Shown: positions 37,301-43,300 of the stretch, one piece after another
Layout: each line of letters begins with the position of its first letter
How positions within the stretch are numbered: the first letter of the stretch is position 1
Position numbers and translations under genes: made by a program
Notes under the pieces: model-generated
Database searches by the model: none
Seen by the model: the letters and a program-made list of their open reading frames with translations, nothing else
Told to the model about the DNA's origin: nothing
Origin: Ligula intestinalis
Lineage: Eukaryota; Platyhelminthes; Cestoda; Diphyllobothriidea; Diphyllobothriidae
Length of the DNA: 64,000 bases
NCBI GenBank assembly: GCA_036362985.1
Contig: JAYGXS010000002.1
Coordinates: 5,491,408 to 5,555,407, forward strand
Direction of reading: 5' to 3'

Positions 37301-39486
37301 GTATACACCCAATACCGGGAGTGTCATTGTTGTTTTTTCTAAAAATCGCATGCTATTAAAGTTTAAATGATTTCAACCGAAGTGTGCAGTGTAAATTTAA
37401 CTCTTGTGACTAGCATTGTTGTTTAAAATAAAATGGGGTGAAACACAGCTGTGAATCCCAACGCCAGGTAGTTGCGTGTGACTGAGCGTCATTGAAATAT
37501 AAAAATCGTTGTCAGTAAAAATTACGGATCGATATCAGGGCGATAACAATCCTTACACGGTGCCGCAATTGACGTACACCGAGTAAACCCTGAATGATAA
37601 CCGAGAAACTATTGCATTTTATATGAACAAATAGTCCATCATGGCTCTATACTATCTTCAAATATCTACGATACAGCAGACGATATTTGTCAGCCACTGT
37701 CTATTTATCAGAGAACTGAACTAATCTTATAATTGTACAGTGTAGATAATCTATTTGCAGTTCGCTGCATACATATTGGAACAAAAACAGACAGGAAGTC
37801 TTCAAATTCTCAGTGTTTGGAGTTGCAGAACACTTTCAATGGAAATAATGATGCCTAATATCAACCTAACGGTTAACATACCATTGCTTTCTGTATAGCT
37901 ACGTCAGGCTAGATCTTTGGTAATTTTTCAGCACCAAAGAGAGTATGTTGAGAGTTTTTACGCAAACTCAGTGACCTTCTGTGCGCACTGTTTGCAAGTA
38001 ATGTCATGACTGTTAAAATAATCAAGGATTGTTTAATCAGCGAGAAGTTTTCGGCTGCAATACATAGTAGCAGACTAAAAAAATATATGCGGATTTCATA
38101 ACTTCAGCAGCTTGCATCTTTTTGGTAGGGAGTTGGCGTGGTCCATCTCCGAGTGAAACCTCTCGCAAATGCGTGAACACACGCACCAGTGTCTGCCTGG
38201 CCAATCATCTTCCTGAGTCTGACTCACACATGAGCTCACTGGAGGCATTGTGATAACTTCCGCGCTCTGCGGACGTGCACTAGTAAATAACGAAAACCCA
38301 CTTTGGCGTCGATAACAAATATGAACTCGTAGTAATCCAGAAGGTAAAGATATTCAAACGAACACTTGCTAACATAGCAAGCTATGAATCAAATAAGTTT
38401 GTTTTCATACATTTCCAGCTAACCATATCTTAATCATGTATCATTAAATTGCTTCTATCGAAATCGAAAACAACATTTATTTACAATCACGAGAAAGCTA
38501 AGTTGAGACAGTTAAACTTATCGGAGTATCGCTTTCCAAAAAGCGTCAGCCAAATCAATAACGAAACGCAGCAAAGTCTTAAAAAGGGCTAGCCTGGTGT
38601 GAAGCAACGGAAGGCGAATGCTATCTGGGGAACAACATCCCCAAAAGAAGACGAAGAATGAAGAAAGACTCCTTCATGGGCCACAGTCTATTTGTGGTGA
38701 AGTTTCAGAAGCTTTGCCGTTTCCATCATCAAATTGGTGTGCGGTGGTGTTCATGTTTACCGCGAGTAATGCTGTCTCACGTTTTGTGTTATAGGCATGC
38801 CCAACGCACGACCGGCCATAATAAGTGAACGGGCTCCACACGTGGGACTGCTGATGCACCCAGCAAGTTATAAGGAGTGACCCCACAGCAACCACCACAT
38901 TGTGCGCGATGCGCACTTAGACTAATAAACAGTTGTGCAGGTGATAGGAGACCCCTAAGAGTGTCGACAGTCCGCCATAGATGGACTAAAGTAAATCTGC
39001 AAACATCCGGAGGGCCAGAGCTGGTGCGTTTGATGGCTAGGCAAAATCACGCGCAGCAAACAGGAAGAACAACCAAACCATCCCTATGATGGAAAGAAGG
39101 AAGTTTCTGAAAGTCCAGCAGCACTACACGGTGTTCCATCAAAGGGCCTGTTTTCGTCTGCATTTTCTTTGGCGCGCGTATATTTAACCACATGCCGAAG
39201 GGCTTTCTTTTTTTAATACCTTGCATATTTTCATTTTGTGAGCCCTAAATTCCCCTCAAACCTACGATTCCTCTATAAGATAATGATAGAAATATAAAAA
39301 AATTAATCATGAGGATTTCCACCATGAAAAAAAACTTACAATACTCAAAGCACGATACAGATTTGTCGCACTTCCACGAGGGAATTTTCTTTTTTTAAAG
39401 TCCGTGGATGTAATAATGGGCAGAGGTGTACGCTTGTTGCTAAATACATTCAAAGCCATTACTGTCTCCGACCGTTCCAGTCCCAT
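1099..39486 (-). CDS. Large multi-exon coiled-coil protein gene (tentatively CCDC180-like)
   Basis: Fifteen exons, threaded by GT/AG borders, are in phase across every junction from the ATG at 39486 to the stop at 1099: 39486-39340, 31562-31344, 28468-28367, 27910-27776, 23572-23477, 22611-22448, 19781-19650, 19574-19492, 19305-19217, 17963-17838, 12398-12103, 9636-9480, 5466-4987, 1534-1391 and 1305-1099. The product of about 860 aa is rich in E, K, Q, R and L, with long predicted helices and no signal peptide or membrane segment. The layout, including a segment starting MLALNHRRIAQLVGNLNMET, resembles what I recall of DUF4455/CCDC180, a coiled-coil family linked to cilia and flagella; this is family memory, not a search. 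About 860 aa is roughly half the length I remember for vertebrate CCDC180, so the 3' end may lie outside the window: the last exon also has a good donor (AT|gtaagc) overlapping its stop. Introns carry LINE, PLE and SINE copies. The first exon is the least certain. Confidence 0.7.
1391..1534 (-). CDS. Exon of the coiled-coil gene (48 or 60 codons)
   Basis: Donor CGCGAG|gtaagt. Two in-phase acceptors exist: ccactgaag at 1535-1543 (used here) and ttgctgaag, giving start 1570. Encodes LFVLDQWMVDCVKEAEERVL and LQELFDENAAHTLQTKILGP. Confidence 0.78.
1720..2860 (+). mobile_element. 3' fragment of a CR1-like LINE
   Basis: Around 1750-1960 the plus strand, read across frameshifts, gives EFAIQAWRP, KVQRRA and KLVRG, the C-terminal end of a CR1-type reverse transcriptase ORF, also present in the copy at 33.5-36.95 kb. 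From about 2220 on, the 3' untranslated region matches that copy (for example actgcaacgatcatg versus actgcgctgatcgcg, and the shared cacaaatgacatt and gtgtaccaa segments). It ends near 2850 with ataaactcgacttgac. Broken coding part, 5'-truncated. Confidence 0.75.
2861..4986. other. Intronic region with unassigned short ORFs
   Basis: Overlapping open frames occur on both strands (2974-3270 plus; 3046-3375, 3356-3715 and 3547-3891 minus). None has a motif I recognise or splice borders joining it to a gene. A plus-strand frame open from about 4495 to 4806 follows a good-looking acceptor (ctctttacag) but has no partner exon. The rest is AT-rich. Confidence 0.4.
4987..5466 (-). CDS. Longest exon of the coiled-coil gene (160 codons)
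   Basis: Acceptor ttacatttcag|GAG and donor CGCGAG|gtaatc. Phase 0 on both sides and open over 480 nt. It is less coiled-coil-like than its neighbours: it carries PPIFEKYLGFSEP, a Ser/Pro-rich middle and a Lys/Ser-rich linker (TSKKKLRSPSSEEGSSRP). The open frame runs past the donor into the intron, down to 4690; that tail is hydrophobic and intron-like. Confidence 0.85.
5467..6034. other. Intronic sequence with a short direct repeat
   Basis: Near 5660-5735 there is a short imperfect tandem repeat (tgacgggttcagtgtcgtta / cggcgagttcagcgtcgcta). At 6047-6063 a small hairpin CTGAGGAAAGCCTCGAAAC occurs (GAGG/CCTC stem). No gene is recognised. Confidence 0.4.
6035..6345 (-). mobile_element. tRNA-derived SINE copy, minus strand
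   Basis: On the minus strand near 6183-6115 a pol III-type head is readable: an A-box-like TGGTGCAATGGTAGAGTG and a B-box-like GGGTTTTAATCCC about 35 nt later. The segment 6235-6330 matches, inverted, the body of the plus-strand copy beginning at 6415 (ATTTTATCCTA, GACTAGT/ACTAGT, GCTTTAA, GAGYTCCAG). Two copies therefore face each other. Confidence 0.65.
6415..6650 (+). mobile_element. tRNA-derived SINE copy, plus strand
   Basis: A-box-like TTGATGCAATGGTAGAATG at 6422, B box GCGTTCGAATCCC at 6468-6480, then a body containing GGCTGAGGACAGCTAATAAA and CCATTTTATCCTA. The B box fits the pol III consensus GGTTCGANTCC closely. The body motif recurs at 51.9 kb and, more decayed, at 44.93 kb, which defines a family. 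Confidence 0.72.
6716..6792 (+). tRNA. tRNA-like sequence (probable pseudo-tRNA or SINE head)
   Basis: TTAGCTCAATTGGTAGAGC is a near-perfect tRNA D-arm/A box, and GGTTTCGAGTGCC about 35 nt later is a damaged B box/T arm. The acceptor stem and a normal anticodon stem do not fold cleanly, so it is not a convincing functional tRNA. Confidence 0.4.
6793..8690. other. Intronic region without recognised genes
   Basis: Short open frames on both strands with no known motif. A G-rich stretch (ggggcgtgggggcgtggggg at 8127-8146) and a C-rich stretch at 7568-7584 are the only low-complexity features. Confidence 0.4.
8691..8791 (+). mobile_element. Small inverted-repeat element (MITE-like), copy 1
   Basis: The 101-bp unit begins CCTAGTAGCAAA and ends TTTACTACTAGG, imperfect terminal inverted repeats. 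Inside it has ATCCGGCATAAATCCG and ACATGTATCCGG. The whole unit recurs inverted at 9072-9183. No coding capacity. Confidence 0.65.
9072..9183 (-). mobile_element. Small inverted-repeat element (MITE-like), copy 2
   Basis: Reverse-oriented 112-bp relative of the 8691-8791 unit, with ends CCTAGTAGCAAA and TTGCTACTATGG and the internal ATAAATCCGACACATGTAT on its minus strand. A similar end, TTTGCTACTATG, occurs at about 16398 and GTAGCAAATAAAG at about 22410, so the family is dispersed. Confidence 0.62.
9480..9636 (-). CDS. Exon of the coiled-coil gene (157 nt)
   Basis: Acceptor gcctgtag|A supplies the one base needed after the 12.1-kb exon. Donor GACTTG|gtgagt, phase 0 out. Encodes FLKQYPAQVAKALLQFHMDV and CQFFGVHRCN. 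Phase continuity on both sides is the main support. Confidence 0.8.
9637..10490. other. AT-rich intron segment
   Basis: No exon, repeat or known motif seen. Confidence 0.35.
10491..11024 (+). repeat. Interstitial telomere-like (TTAGGG) array flanked by a duplicated sequence
   Basis: From about 10551 to 10835 the plus strand is a degenerate array of GGGTTA and GGGTAA units (for example ggttagggttagg at 10668-10680). It is flanked by two copies of one sequence: 10491-10553 and 10961-11024 share AACTCCACATTT, CAGTGATTCG and GCTCGATTTGAGC. TTAGGG is the usual metazoan telomere unit, including in flatworms. This is an internal array, since unique sequence and exons continue on both sides. Confidence 0.85.
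11025..12102. other. Intron segment, no recognised feature
   Basis: AT-rich; no exon or transposon motif seen. Confidence 0.35.
12103..12398 (-). CDS. Exon of the coiled-coil gene (98 codons, phase 2 out)
   Basis: Acceptor gccttttag|GTC and donor ACCCT|gtaagt. Encodes a Trp-containing start (SFDWIVATNQKHFLDPIVNF) and then a long Glu/Arg/Gln helix ending LLEEALGMLQDIQT. Confidence 0.82.
12399..12925. other. Intron segment, no recognised feature
   Basis: No exon, repeat or known motif seen between the 12.1-kb exon and the PLE. Confidence 0.35.
12926..12971 (-). ncRNA. PLE terminal hairpin with hammerhead-like core
   Basis: Minus strand reads GTAATGGCCTGACGATAG then TTTATTGAAAGTATACG. It aligns with the terminal sequences at 20531-20574 and 26158-26200. 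CTGACGA and GAAA match conserved blocks of the hammerhead ribozyme core, but pairing is imperfect. Confidence 0.35.
12926..15300 (-). mobile_element. Penelope-like retroelement (GIY-YIG class), degenerate
   Basis: On the minus strand, in order: N-terminal fragments (15276-14750); a GLP.IHKDGLPARPI block (about 14545-14490, the RT region conserved in PLEs); SSTQGPLLADIFMGKL and the catalytic YVDDIFVIA (about 14140-14020); a thumb/linker region with PFLDVLLTRRPDGSV and ENGYPETFI (about 13925-13670); and a GIY-YIG-type end, YSFTCSCGAGYIGRTSRRL (about 13450-13385). PLE proteins pair a telomerase-related reverse transcriptase with this endonuclease. Several frameshifts and stops show the copy is inactive. 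The 3' end lies in purine-rich DNA followed by a hairpin shared with the other two PLE copies (12926-12971). Confidence 0.85.
15301..16699. other. Intron segment with repeat debris
   Basis: Includes a MITE-like end TTTGCTACTATG near 16398, related to the 8.7/9.1-kb elements. No exon seen. Confidence 0.35.
16700..17240. repeat. Dispersed repeat, copy 1
   Basis: The stretch around 16945-17012 (cttgttgtgttctt, ggggactca, aaggcgtta, ggcgatatc) resembles 29340-29400 (cttgttgtgttctt, gggggctca, aaggtgta, ggtgatatc). Short ATCGATCGGTA matches lie upstream in both. No coding sequence recognised. Confidence 0.4.
17838..17963 (-). CDS. Exon of the coiled-coil gene (42 codons)
   Basis: Acceptor ttactttcag|GAA and donor CTAGAA|gtaagc, phase 0. 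Encodes RLQPLVNELTETVIGELKTK. Confidence 0.8.
17964..19216. other. Intron segment, no recognised feature
   Basis: No exon or transposon motif seen. Clear exons flank it on both sides. Confidence 0.35.
19217..19305 (-). CDS. Exon of the coiled-coil gene (89 nt)
   Basis: Acceptor ttattttcag|TG joins the G left by the previous exon. Donor CTGAAG|gtgagt, phase 0 out. Encodes FPEYLEKIFKAFEVVLGNIR. Confidence 0.8.
19492..19574 (-). CDS. Exon of the coiled-coil gene (83 nt)
   Basis: Acceptor ctaccaacag|A and donor CTTG|gtataa, phase 2 in and phase 1 out. Encodes FRLFVEAPEKTEACLRDLQS. Confidence 0.75.
19650..19781 (-). CDS. Exon of the coiled-coil gene, donor ambiguous
   Basis: Acceptor cttcctcccag|A is strong. 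Two donors keep the required phase 2: AAAAAT|gtttat (end 19650) or TTTTCG|gttcga (end 19662). Both are weak, so the last four residues are uncertain. Encodes LINECPASVKTLLSQLSEEF. Confidence 0.7.
20531..20574 (-). ncRNA. PLE terminal hairpin (3' side)
   Basis: Minus strand TTGTACTGCCTGATTATG then AATTAATCGAAAACGTTCG. An ATTA/TAAT stem precedes CGAAAAC, followed by an AACG/CGTT stem. It corresponds base by base to the 26.16-kb sequence, where GCT/AGC replaces the first stem. Confidence 0.4.
21181..21234 (+). ncRNA. PLE terminal hairpin (inverted 5' copy)
   Basis: Plus strand CGTATTGCCTGATAATGAAT then TAATCGAAAACGTTCGTCTG. It is the inverted partner of 20531-20574 and keeps the same hairpin, with GTC after the second stem where hammerheads cleave. 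Confidence 0.4.
21791..21850 (-). repeat. Arm-like copy of the 44.6-kb palindromic repeat
   Basis: GCTGGGACAATGATTTTATT, CGCCTGATGCTTC and ATCCGTCGCGGAT match one arm of 44583-44757. TTGAGGAGAAA upstream (21770-21780) is also shared. Confidence 0.6.
21838..21900. repeat. GA-rich simple repeat
   Basis: Repeats of about 20 bp built from gagagggagggatagaggga. Confidence 0.85.
22448..22611 (-). CDS. Exon of the coiled-coil gene (54 codons, phase 2 out)
   Basis: Acceptor cccaaaaag|CAA and donor TTTAA|gtaagt. The two spare bases AA are completed by the first A of the next exon. Encodes LNHRRIAQLVGNLNM and a Trp-rich stretch (SEWEEYYKNWQQ). It is the segment that most reminded me of the DUF4455 region. 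Confidence 0.8.
23477..23572 (-). CDS. Exon of the coiled-coil gene (32 codons)
   Basis: Acceptor gattgcag|ATA and donor GCATCA|gtaagt. Phase 0 in and out. Encodes a helix followed by a Pro/Cys-containing turn (LPSCSHLPPIQVQN). Confidence 0.75.
24222..24560. repeat. Recent 173-bp tandem duplication
   Basis: Two nearly identical copies start at 24231 and 24404 (acagaaaagcctacttcc, tttggacagaattttaatcc, gcgttagtacgaatgcgaat). They differ at only a few positions. Non-coding, inside an intron of the coiled-coil gene. Confidence 0.9.
24974..26215 (+). mobile_element. Penelope-like element fragment carrying an inverted self-duplication
   Basis: The right part (about 25216-26140) encodes PLE pieces: a linker with LQNTLRETGYPKMFILQNT, a GIY-YIG start YSFTCSCAAGYIGRKTQRL (about 25577-25633) and a C-terminal end AEAVAIRLTKPALC. 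The left part (24974-25245) is a reverse copy of 25325-25591, giving a hairpin with arms of about 260 bp and a spacer of about 80 bp. After the coding part come C-rich and AT-rich sequence and the PLE terminal hairpin at 26158-26200. The frame is broken several times. Confidence 0.8.
26158..26200 (+). ncRNA. PLE terminal hairpin (25-kb copy)
   Basis: TTGTACTGTCTGGCTGATGA then ATAGCCGAAAACATATGTTT. A GGCT/AGCC stem is followed by CGAAA and an AACAT/ATGTT stem. CTGATGA and CGAAA are the two conserved strings of the hammerhead core, but stem I is not convincing. Confidence 0.4.
26216..27775. other. AT-rich intron segment
   Basis: No exon, RNA or repeat recognised. Confidence 0.35.
27776..27910 (-). 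CDS. Exon of the coiled-coil gene (45 codons)
   Basis: Acceptor attttcag|GAA and donor GACATG|gtaagg. Phase 0 in and out. Encodes a Glu/Lys-rich helix with KIEQFSSDREDNINCLHRKL. Confidence 0.8.
28367..28468 (-). CDS. Exon of the coiled-coil gene (34 codons)
   Basis: Acceptor ttcaag|GAA and donor CAGCAG|gtgagc. Phase 0 in and out. Encodes EIGEACQVAAEQFASSRR, a strongly amphipathic helix. Confidence 0.8.
28469..29690. repeat. Intron segment with dispersed repeat, copy 2
   Basis: 29330-29410 resembles 16945-17012, and 29130-29145 shares ATCGATCGGTA. The remainder has short open frames without recognisable motifs. Confidence 0.35.
29691..31150 (+). mobile_element. Decayed CR1-like LINE
   Basis: Plus-strand pieces match the 33.5-kb element: SDHLVILWEY (30029-30065; SDHVVLHWEY there) from the endonuclease end, and SSGSDAIPAKLL (about 30670-30710; SSGPDEIPAKLL there) from the start of the reverse transcriptase. 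Frameshifts and stops interrupt every part. It lies in an intron of the minus-strand gene, in the opposite orientation. Confidence 0.7.
31344..31562 (-). CDS. Exon of the coiled-coil gene (73 codons)
   Basis: Acceptor tatggcag at 31563-31570 and donor CGCGAG|gtaaaa at 31343. Phase 0 on both sides. It encodes a charged segment with RRRIEKHAVAMDEWRTQL, helical in character. Confidence 0.75.
31563..33500. other. Long intron segment without recognised genes
   Basis: No exon with matching phase and no transposon domain seen. Confidence 0.35.
33540..36950 (+). mobile_element. CR1-like LINE, near full-length body, inactivated
   Basis: In order: APE-type endonuclease (LFPGFK, GIMVVYRPPSRNQQ and MGDFNAHHIDW, 33600-33880; SDHVVLHWEY near 34075); reverse transcriptase with SSGPDEIPAKLLKE (34750-34800), DKQHGFRRGRSCLTN (35035-35080), FVDFKKAFDTV (35145-35175), VPQGSVLGPILFLIYIDD (35321-35374) and the catalytic box as FANDLKLW (35410-35433); then a C-terminal domain with FAIQAWRPW and RRATKLVRSKRSLPYE (35790-35910). 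Defects: a stop inside NNY*PVGL (about 34940), a frameshift in FDTVLH (about 35170), a stop at 35541-35543, and FADD changed to FAND. The 3' UTR of about 850 bp ends in ACTTCACTTGACTTGACT, a short tandem end as in CR1 families. This is the reference for the 1.7, 29.7 and 50.5-kb copies. Confidence 0.88.
36951..39339. other. Intron segment without recognised genes
   Basis: Between the LINE 3' end and the probable first exon of the minus-strand gene. Short open frames at 38674-39089 have no known motif. The text near 39131-39145 (cggtgttccatcaaagg) recurs at 42130-42146, a minor dispersed repeat. Confidence 0.35.
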
Positions 39487-39525
39487 TTTAATAAATTTTC
39501 CAGTCGCTAATGTAACGAATACGAC
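39340..39525 (-). CDS. Probable first coding exon of the coiled-coil gene
   Basis: The open frame ends at a consensus donor (ATT|gtaagt, phase 0), matching the phase-0 acceptor of the 31.5-kb exon. Translation from the ATG at 39486 gives 49 residues with a basic stretch (KKRKFPRG). An acceptor ttaag|G at 39526 would allow an upstream exon instead, in which case the frame starts at 39525. The long gap of about 7.8 kb to the next exon holds a CR1-like LINE. Joining this exon to the gene rests on phase and orientation only. Confidence 0.5.
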
Positions 39526-40105
39526 CTTAAAACTGATGCAAACGAACACAGAATTTTCCTTTTACAAAATCTGTCGTAAATTGGGATCTGATCATTGTGT
39601 TATGCTTTCGGCATTAAAATTAATGTTAATTATGAGATCAAAAAACTAGTTTAACTATCCGTTTTATCAGATTTTAGCCGTACACGCTCAAATTATGCTA
39701 CTGCTTTCTCCTTTTGGGAGCGTGCATAATAACTATACTCTTTCACGATTTATAATACGGTTGTGCAACATATATCATGCATTTAAAATAGAGTTTAATT
39801 ATGGTTAATCTCCTCGTGATTCTAGGCAAATATTGGATGAGTATCTTAAAACAACTATGAGCTTTTGGGGCAAAAAACGCAAGCATATCTTACACTATTA
39901 GATTTCTTATGTACTGGGTGCATTGTTTTCATGAGTAAGGAGATCGAAGTCTTACCCTCGCATACAATAAGATAAATTTTTCTCGTGAAGCAATCTCCAT
40001 TCTTACTGGACCTATACTGTATTGAATTGGAGCAACCGAATTTTGAGTAAACGGTTGTGACACGAAAGTCTTGAAGCTATCAGGTGGTATCTATCAGTGG
40101 CAGCC
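39526..40105. promoter_or_regulatory. Presumed divergent promoter region between two head-to-head genes
   Basis: About 0.6 kb separates the probable first exons of the minus-strand gene (ATG 39486) and the plus-strand gene (ATG 40106). No core element stands out, so the call rests on gene layout only. Confidence 0.4.
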
Positions 40106-40320
40106 ATGAGTATTTCTAAGGTGTATTACATGCCACATTTTTCTTTAGACTTTCATTGTATTGAAGAAAGTTTCGCAACATTAAACGATGTATTGTCTCA
40201 ATTTCTTTTGGACAGCCTCTTGGCCTGCTCAAACGTAAGTGGATCAAGTGCAGAAAAGATGTGTCGTTGTTTAGATTGCGATGACGTCGGAGTCTACACA
40301 GCCTATGGAGGAAATATAAA
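40106..40320 (+). CDS. Probable first exon of the plus-strand coiled-coil gene
   Basis: ATG at 40106 in a favourable context (gcagccATGa), open to donor ATAAA|gtgagt at 40321 (phase 2). An earlier donor AAC|gtaagt at 40235 (phase 0) could start a 40-nt mini-intron to ttgtttag at 40274, but that frame meets a stop at 40317, so the longer exon is preferred. Encodes YYMPHFSLDFHCIEESFATL and an Asp/Cys-rich end. Link to the downstream exons is unproven. Confidence 0.42.
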
Positions 40321-43300
40321 GTGAGTCAGACTTCATACTTTGCATTAACTACTCCCTGACGGGAAATTTAAAAAAGAATGAGAGGATAGGAAAACTTTCA
40401 CAGGATATCCGTAGAAACATTTATATCCAAAACTAGGACGAAGGACAAGGAACCGCTGATGAGAAGGCAGACTGGCTGATACGCCTAAGATAGTGTTGGC
40501 TGGAAACTTGACTGTGATTAAACTGAGGTAACGTTTGGGGCTGCCATACTTAAGTACAGCGGCCGTAAACGAGCGAGCTCGCAAATGTCCCCGGACGCAG
40601 GAGAAAAAGGGACACTGGAGCAACTGCTAGGTCACGCCTAGAGGACCACCGTATTTTTGGTTGCGCCCTTTGGTTAGCCGGCTTACCGGGGCCATTGAGA
40701 TGCCTGAGAAGGGGCATTAGAGCTACTAGAGTATCACGTTTGTCCTCGAACTTTGTAGGATCGCAGGTGAAAACCATTGAAATTTATTGATGTTGGTATC
40801 ACCTGCAATGAAGCACTTATCAGGTTTACGTCACCTACGGTATGAAATACCTGTGATTGAAGAATATCGAAATCCTCACTGAAATTTGTTGGGCTCTAGA
40901 ACAACTCGGAGTGAAGGTGTTTCTTCTACCGCGAGAAATTGTTGAAAGTCCAATGGAATAAAGTGGATTAGTTGCCGAACATTTATGCAGTTTTCTCCGA
41001 AAAGGTTGTGCTTTCGATCATTGCAATTTAGGTTTAGCTTTGAATAGTGATTTCGGTGTAATCTACATAGGGCAGTGCCCATGTCTTTGCTACTATAACA
41101 ATTTCCGGACGGTGGACAAAATCTGACCCTGGAGAACGGGCATTTTATGAAGCAGAAATCTAGCATTTTAAACGAAGAGTTGAGATGCATTTCTTTGGCC
41201 TTGGAGCCGTGGCAGCTAGACAAGAGATTGACTGAATCCCGGCACATATACCCGAACTAAACGCCGCCTGATGCCTTTTAAAGTTATTGACGCTGCAATT
41301 AGAAGAGAGCTAATGTCCACTATAAACGAGCTCGCAAGTACGTCTTTCGACCGGAGGGGCTGGCACCTGACATAAAAAGAAGCCTCGAGAAGAAAAAATA
41401 GGGTCAAAAACACGTTTCATCTGTGAAAATTAACCCGTATTTATGTAACAACGAAATCCATTTCGGAAACTCCTGTCCGAAAAACTGATCGGCCTTTGAG
41501 GGAGAACTAGTTAAAGGAATGACAGCAATTCCTTGCCTGAAAGTCAATCCAGATAAGAAGTTGAACGATAACCCAGATAAGACGAAATTTGTATCTCAAT
41601 TCTGTAGGTCCATGTATAAAAGTAGGAGCCAATTTACGAGGAATAACAGCGATGTATTGCCACAGGAACAGCTAAAATGAGCCTGTTTTCGTTTCCAAAA
41701 GACATGAGAAGAAAAGCTCTATTAGATGAACGTTTAAAACTCGTCAACACATCTATCCTATCTGAGCTGTCAGGTCTATAAAGTCCTATAGCATAAACGA
41801 ATAGCAACATAGTAGGAAGGAAGTGAAATATGTAAAATCGACTTGCAATTGAATATGAAGTATTGAACGGAATTTAAATGTTTATTGAAAACTAGTACAC
41901 AACATTTTAGTCCATTGTTTAAATTTATAACTACGATCGACAATAGAAACCGCTCCTTTGTAAGAGGGACTTTTGAGATGTCAAATTTGCATGCTATTAC
42001 CGCTGAATTAGGTATACGAAAATAATATTTTGTTAGTAATTTTTGTACACTATTATTTTTTGGCTGTCTGCTATAATATTTTCCTACCGAAACGATGGTC
42101 GCATGCCGAGGAAAAGCATTGTTACTACGAGGTGCTCCATCAAGGACCTGGCGGTTTGGTATTCACGCGATTTTCCAGACTGTAAATGTTTCACCCGGCC
42201 CTGTCTTCAAACGGTCGCAATCGCCGCAACCAAAGATGAATAGTTAAGCCTGACAAAGGCCTGTGGCTGCGTTCTGGGAAATTGCCTTTGAAGAAGGTAC
42301 TATCCAGACATTGGCGCGGCTTGCTCACTGGATCGTGGGCTTTTGGCTCAGCCAACCAGAAAGAGGAATATCAACCGACTGCACATGGCTCTCGTAAATG
42401 CACAAAAATCGCTAGTTGTCTGGTCTCAGAGTCCACCATACTGTGATCTTTAGCACAACACGAATCATAAACTTTTGGACCGCATATGAACATAAACCTA
42501 AAACATCAGTTGGAAAACAGTAACTAATTTGTGTTAGAATTTTCCATCATTTGAATTTTTTTGAAGCAGGGATGTACATATCCCAATTCAAAACTAAAGA
42601 GCCCAAAAAGGTTAGTGTATTTATATTAGGCTGCCCTTTTTACCGGAATTCAAAGCGCTGTAGGGTCACTTTTAAATAGATTGTCCGAGCGACTGTCGGC
42701 ATTTGAAATTTTCAAAAAACTTTGAACACGTTGGATCCTACTACGATCCACGCTACTGCGTCGTCAGGATTAGTACCGTCTGCAACCCTTATCTAGGTGA
42801 ATTCGGTGCTCGCTCAAATAATCAACCGGCCGGACTGTTAATATTTGGTGCATGAATTTGCGAATGTACCTCGACAGAAGTACTTAAGTTCTAAAGATCA
42901 AATTTGGCCTACACAACGTAGCTGCGTCCTCCTTTTTTTAAATCCTATTCCCAGGCTCCGAGAACCGTAGAATATAAAACGTAAACCACTTCTAATCTCG
43001 AACGCAGCATGCCTTGTGACTAATCTCTTAAGAGTTGCCTAAAGGTTGCCCTCCCAGGGTGGGCGGACGAGGCATTACTCGCATCAGAAGTAATCGATGA
43101 CTGGCTTACGTACGTACCAATGGCGTAACACTTATAACACCTGTGCCGTTTGTTGATAAGTCGCCCTTATCTGTCGGTTAGCGTGATATAAAGACTCTGC
43201 TCACAGCTTTTTAAGAACCTCGTCAATTATAATCAGTTACTTTCATAACGGTGATTTGAATGGCAGAAAAAGGGACAAGCAATCCTTTAAGTCATCACCC

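Noticed and set aside
40235..40274. 40-nt mini-intron in the first exon of the plus-strand gene
   Set aside because: Splice sites are good but removal leads to a stop at 40317. The longer exon with donor at 40321 was preferred.
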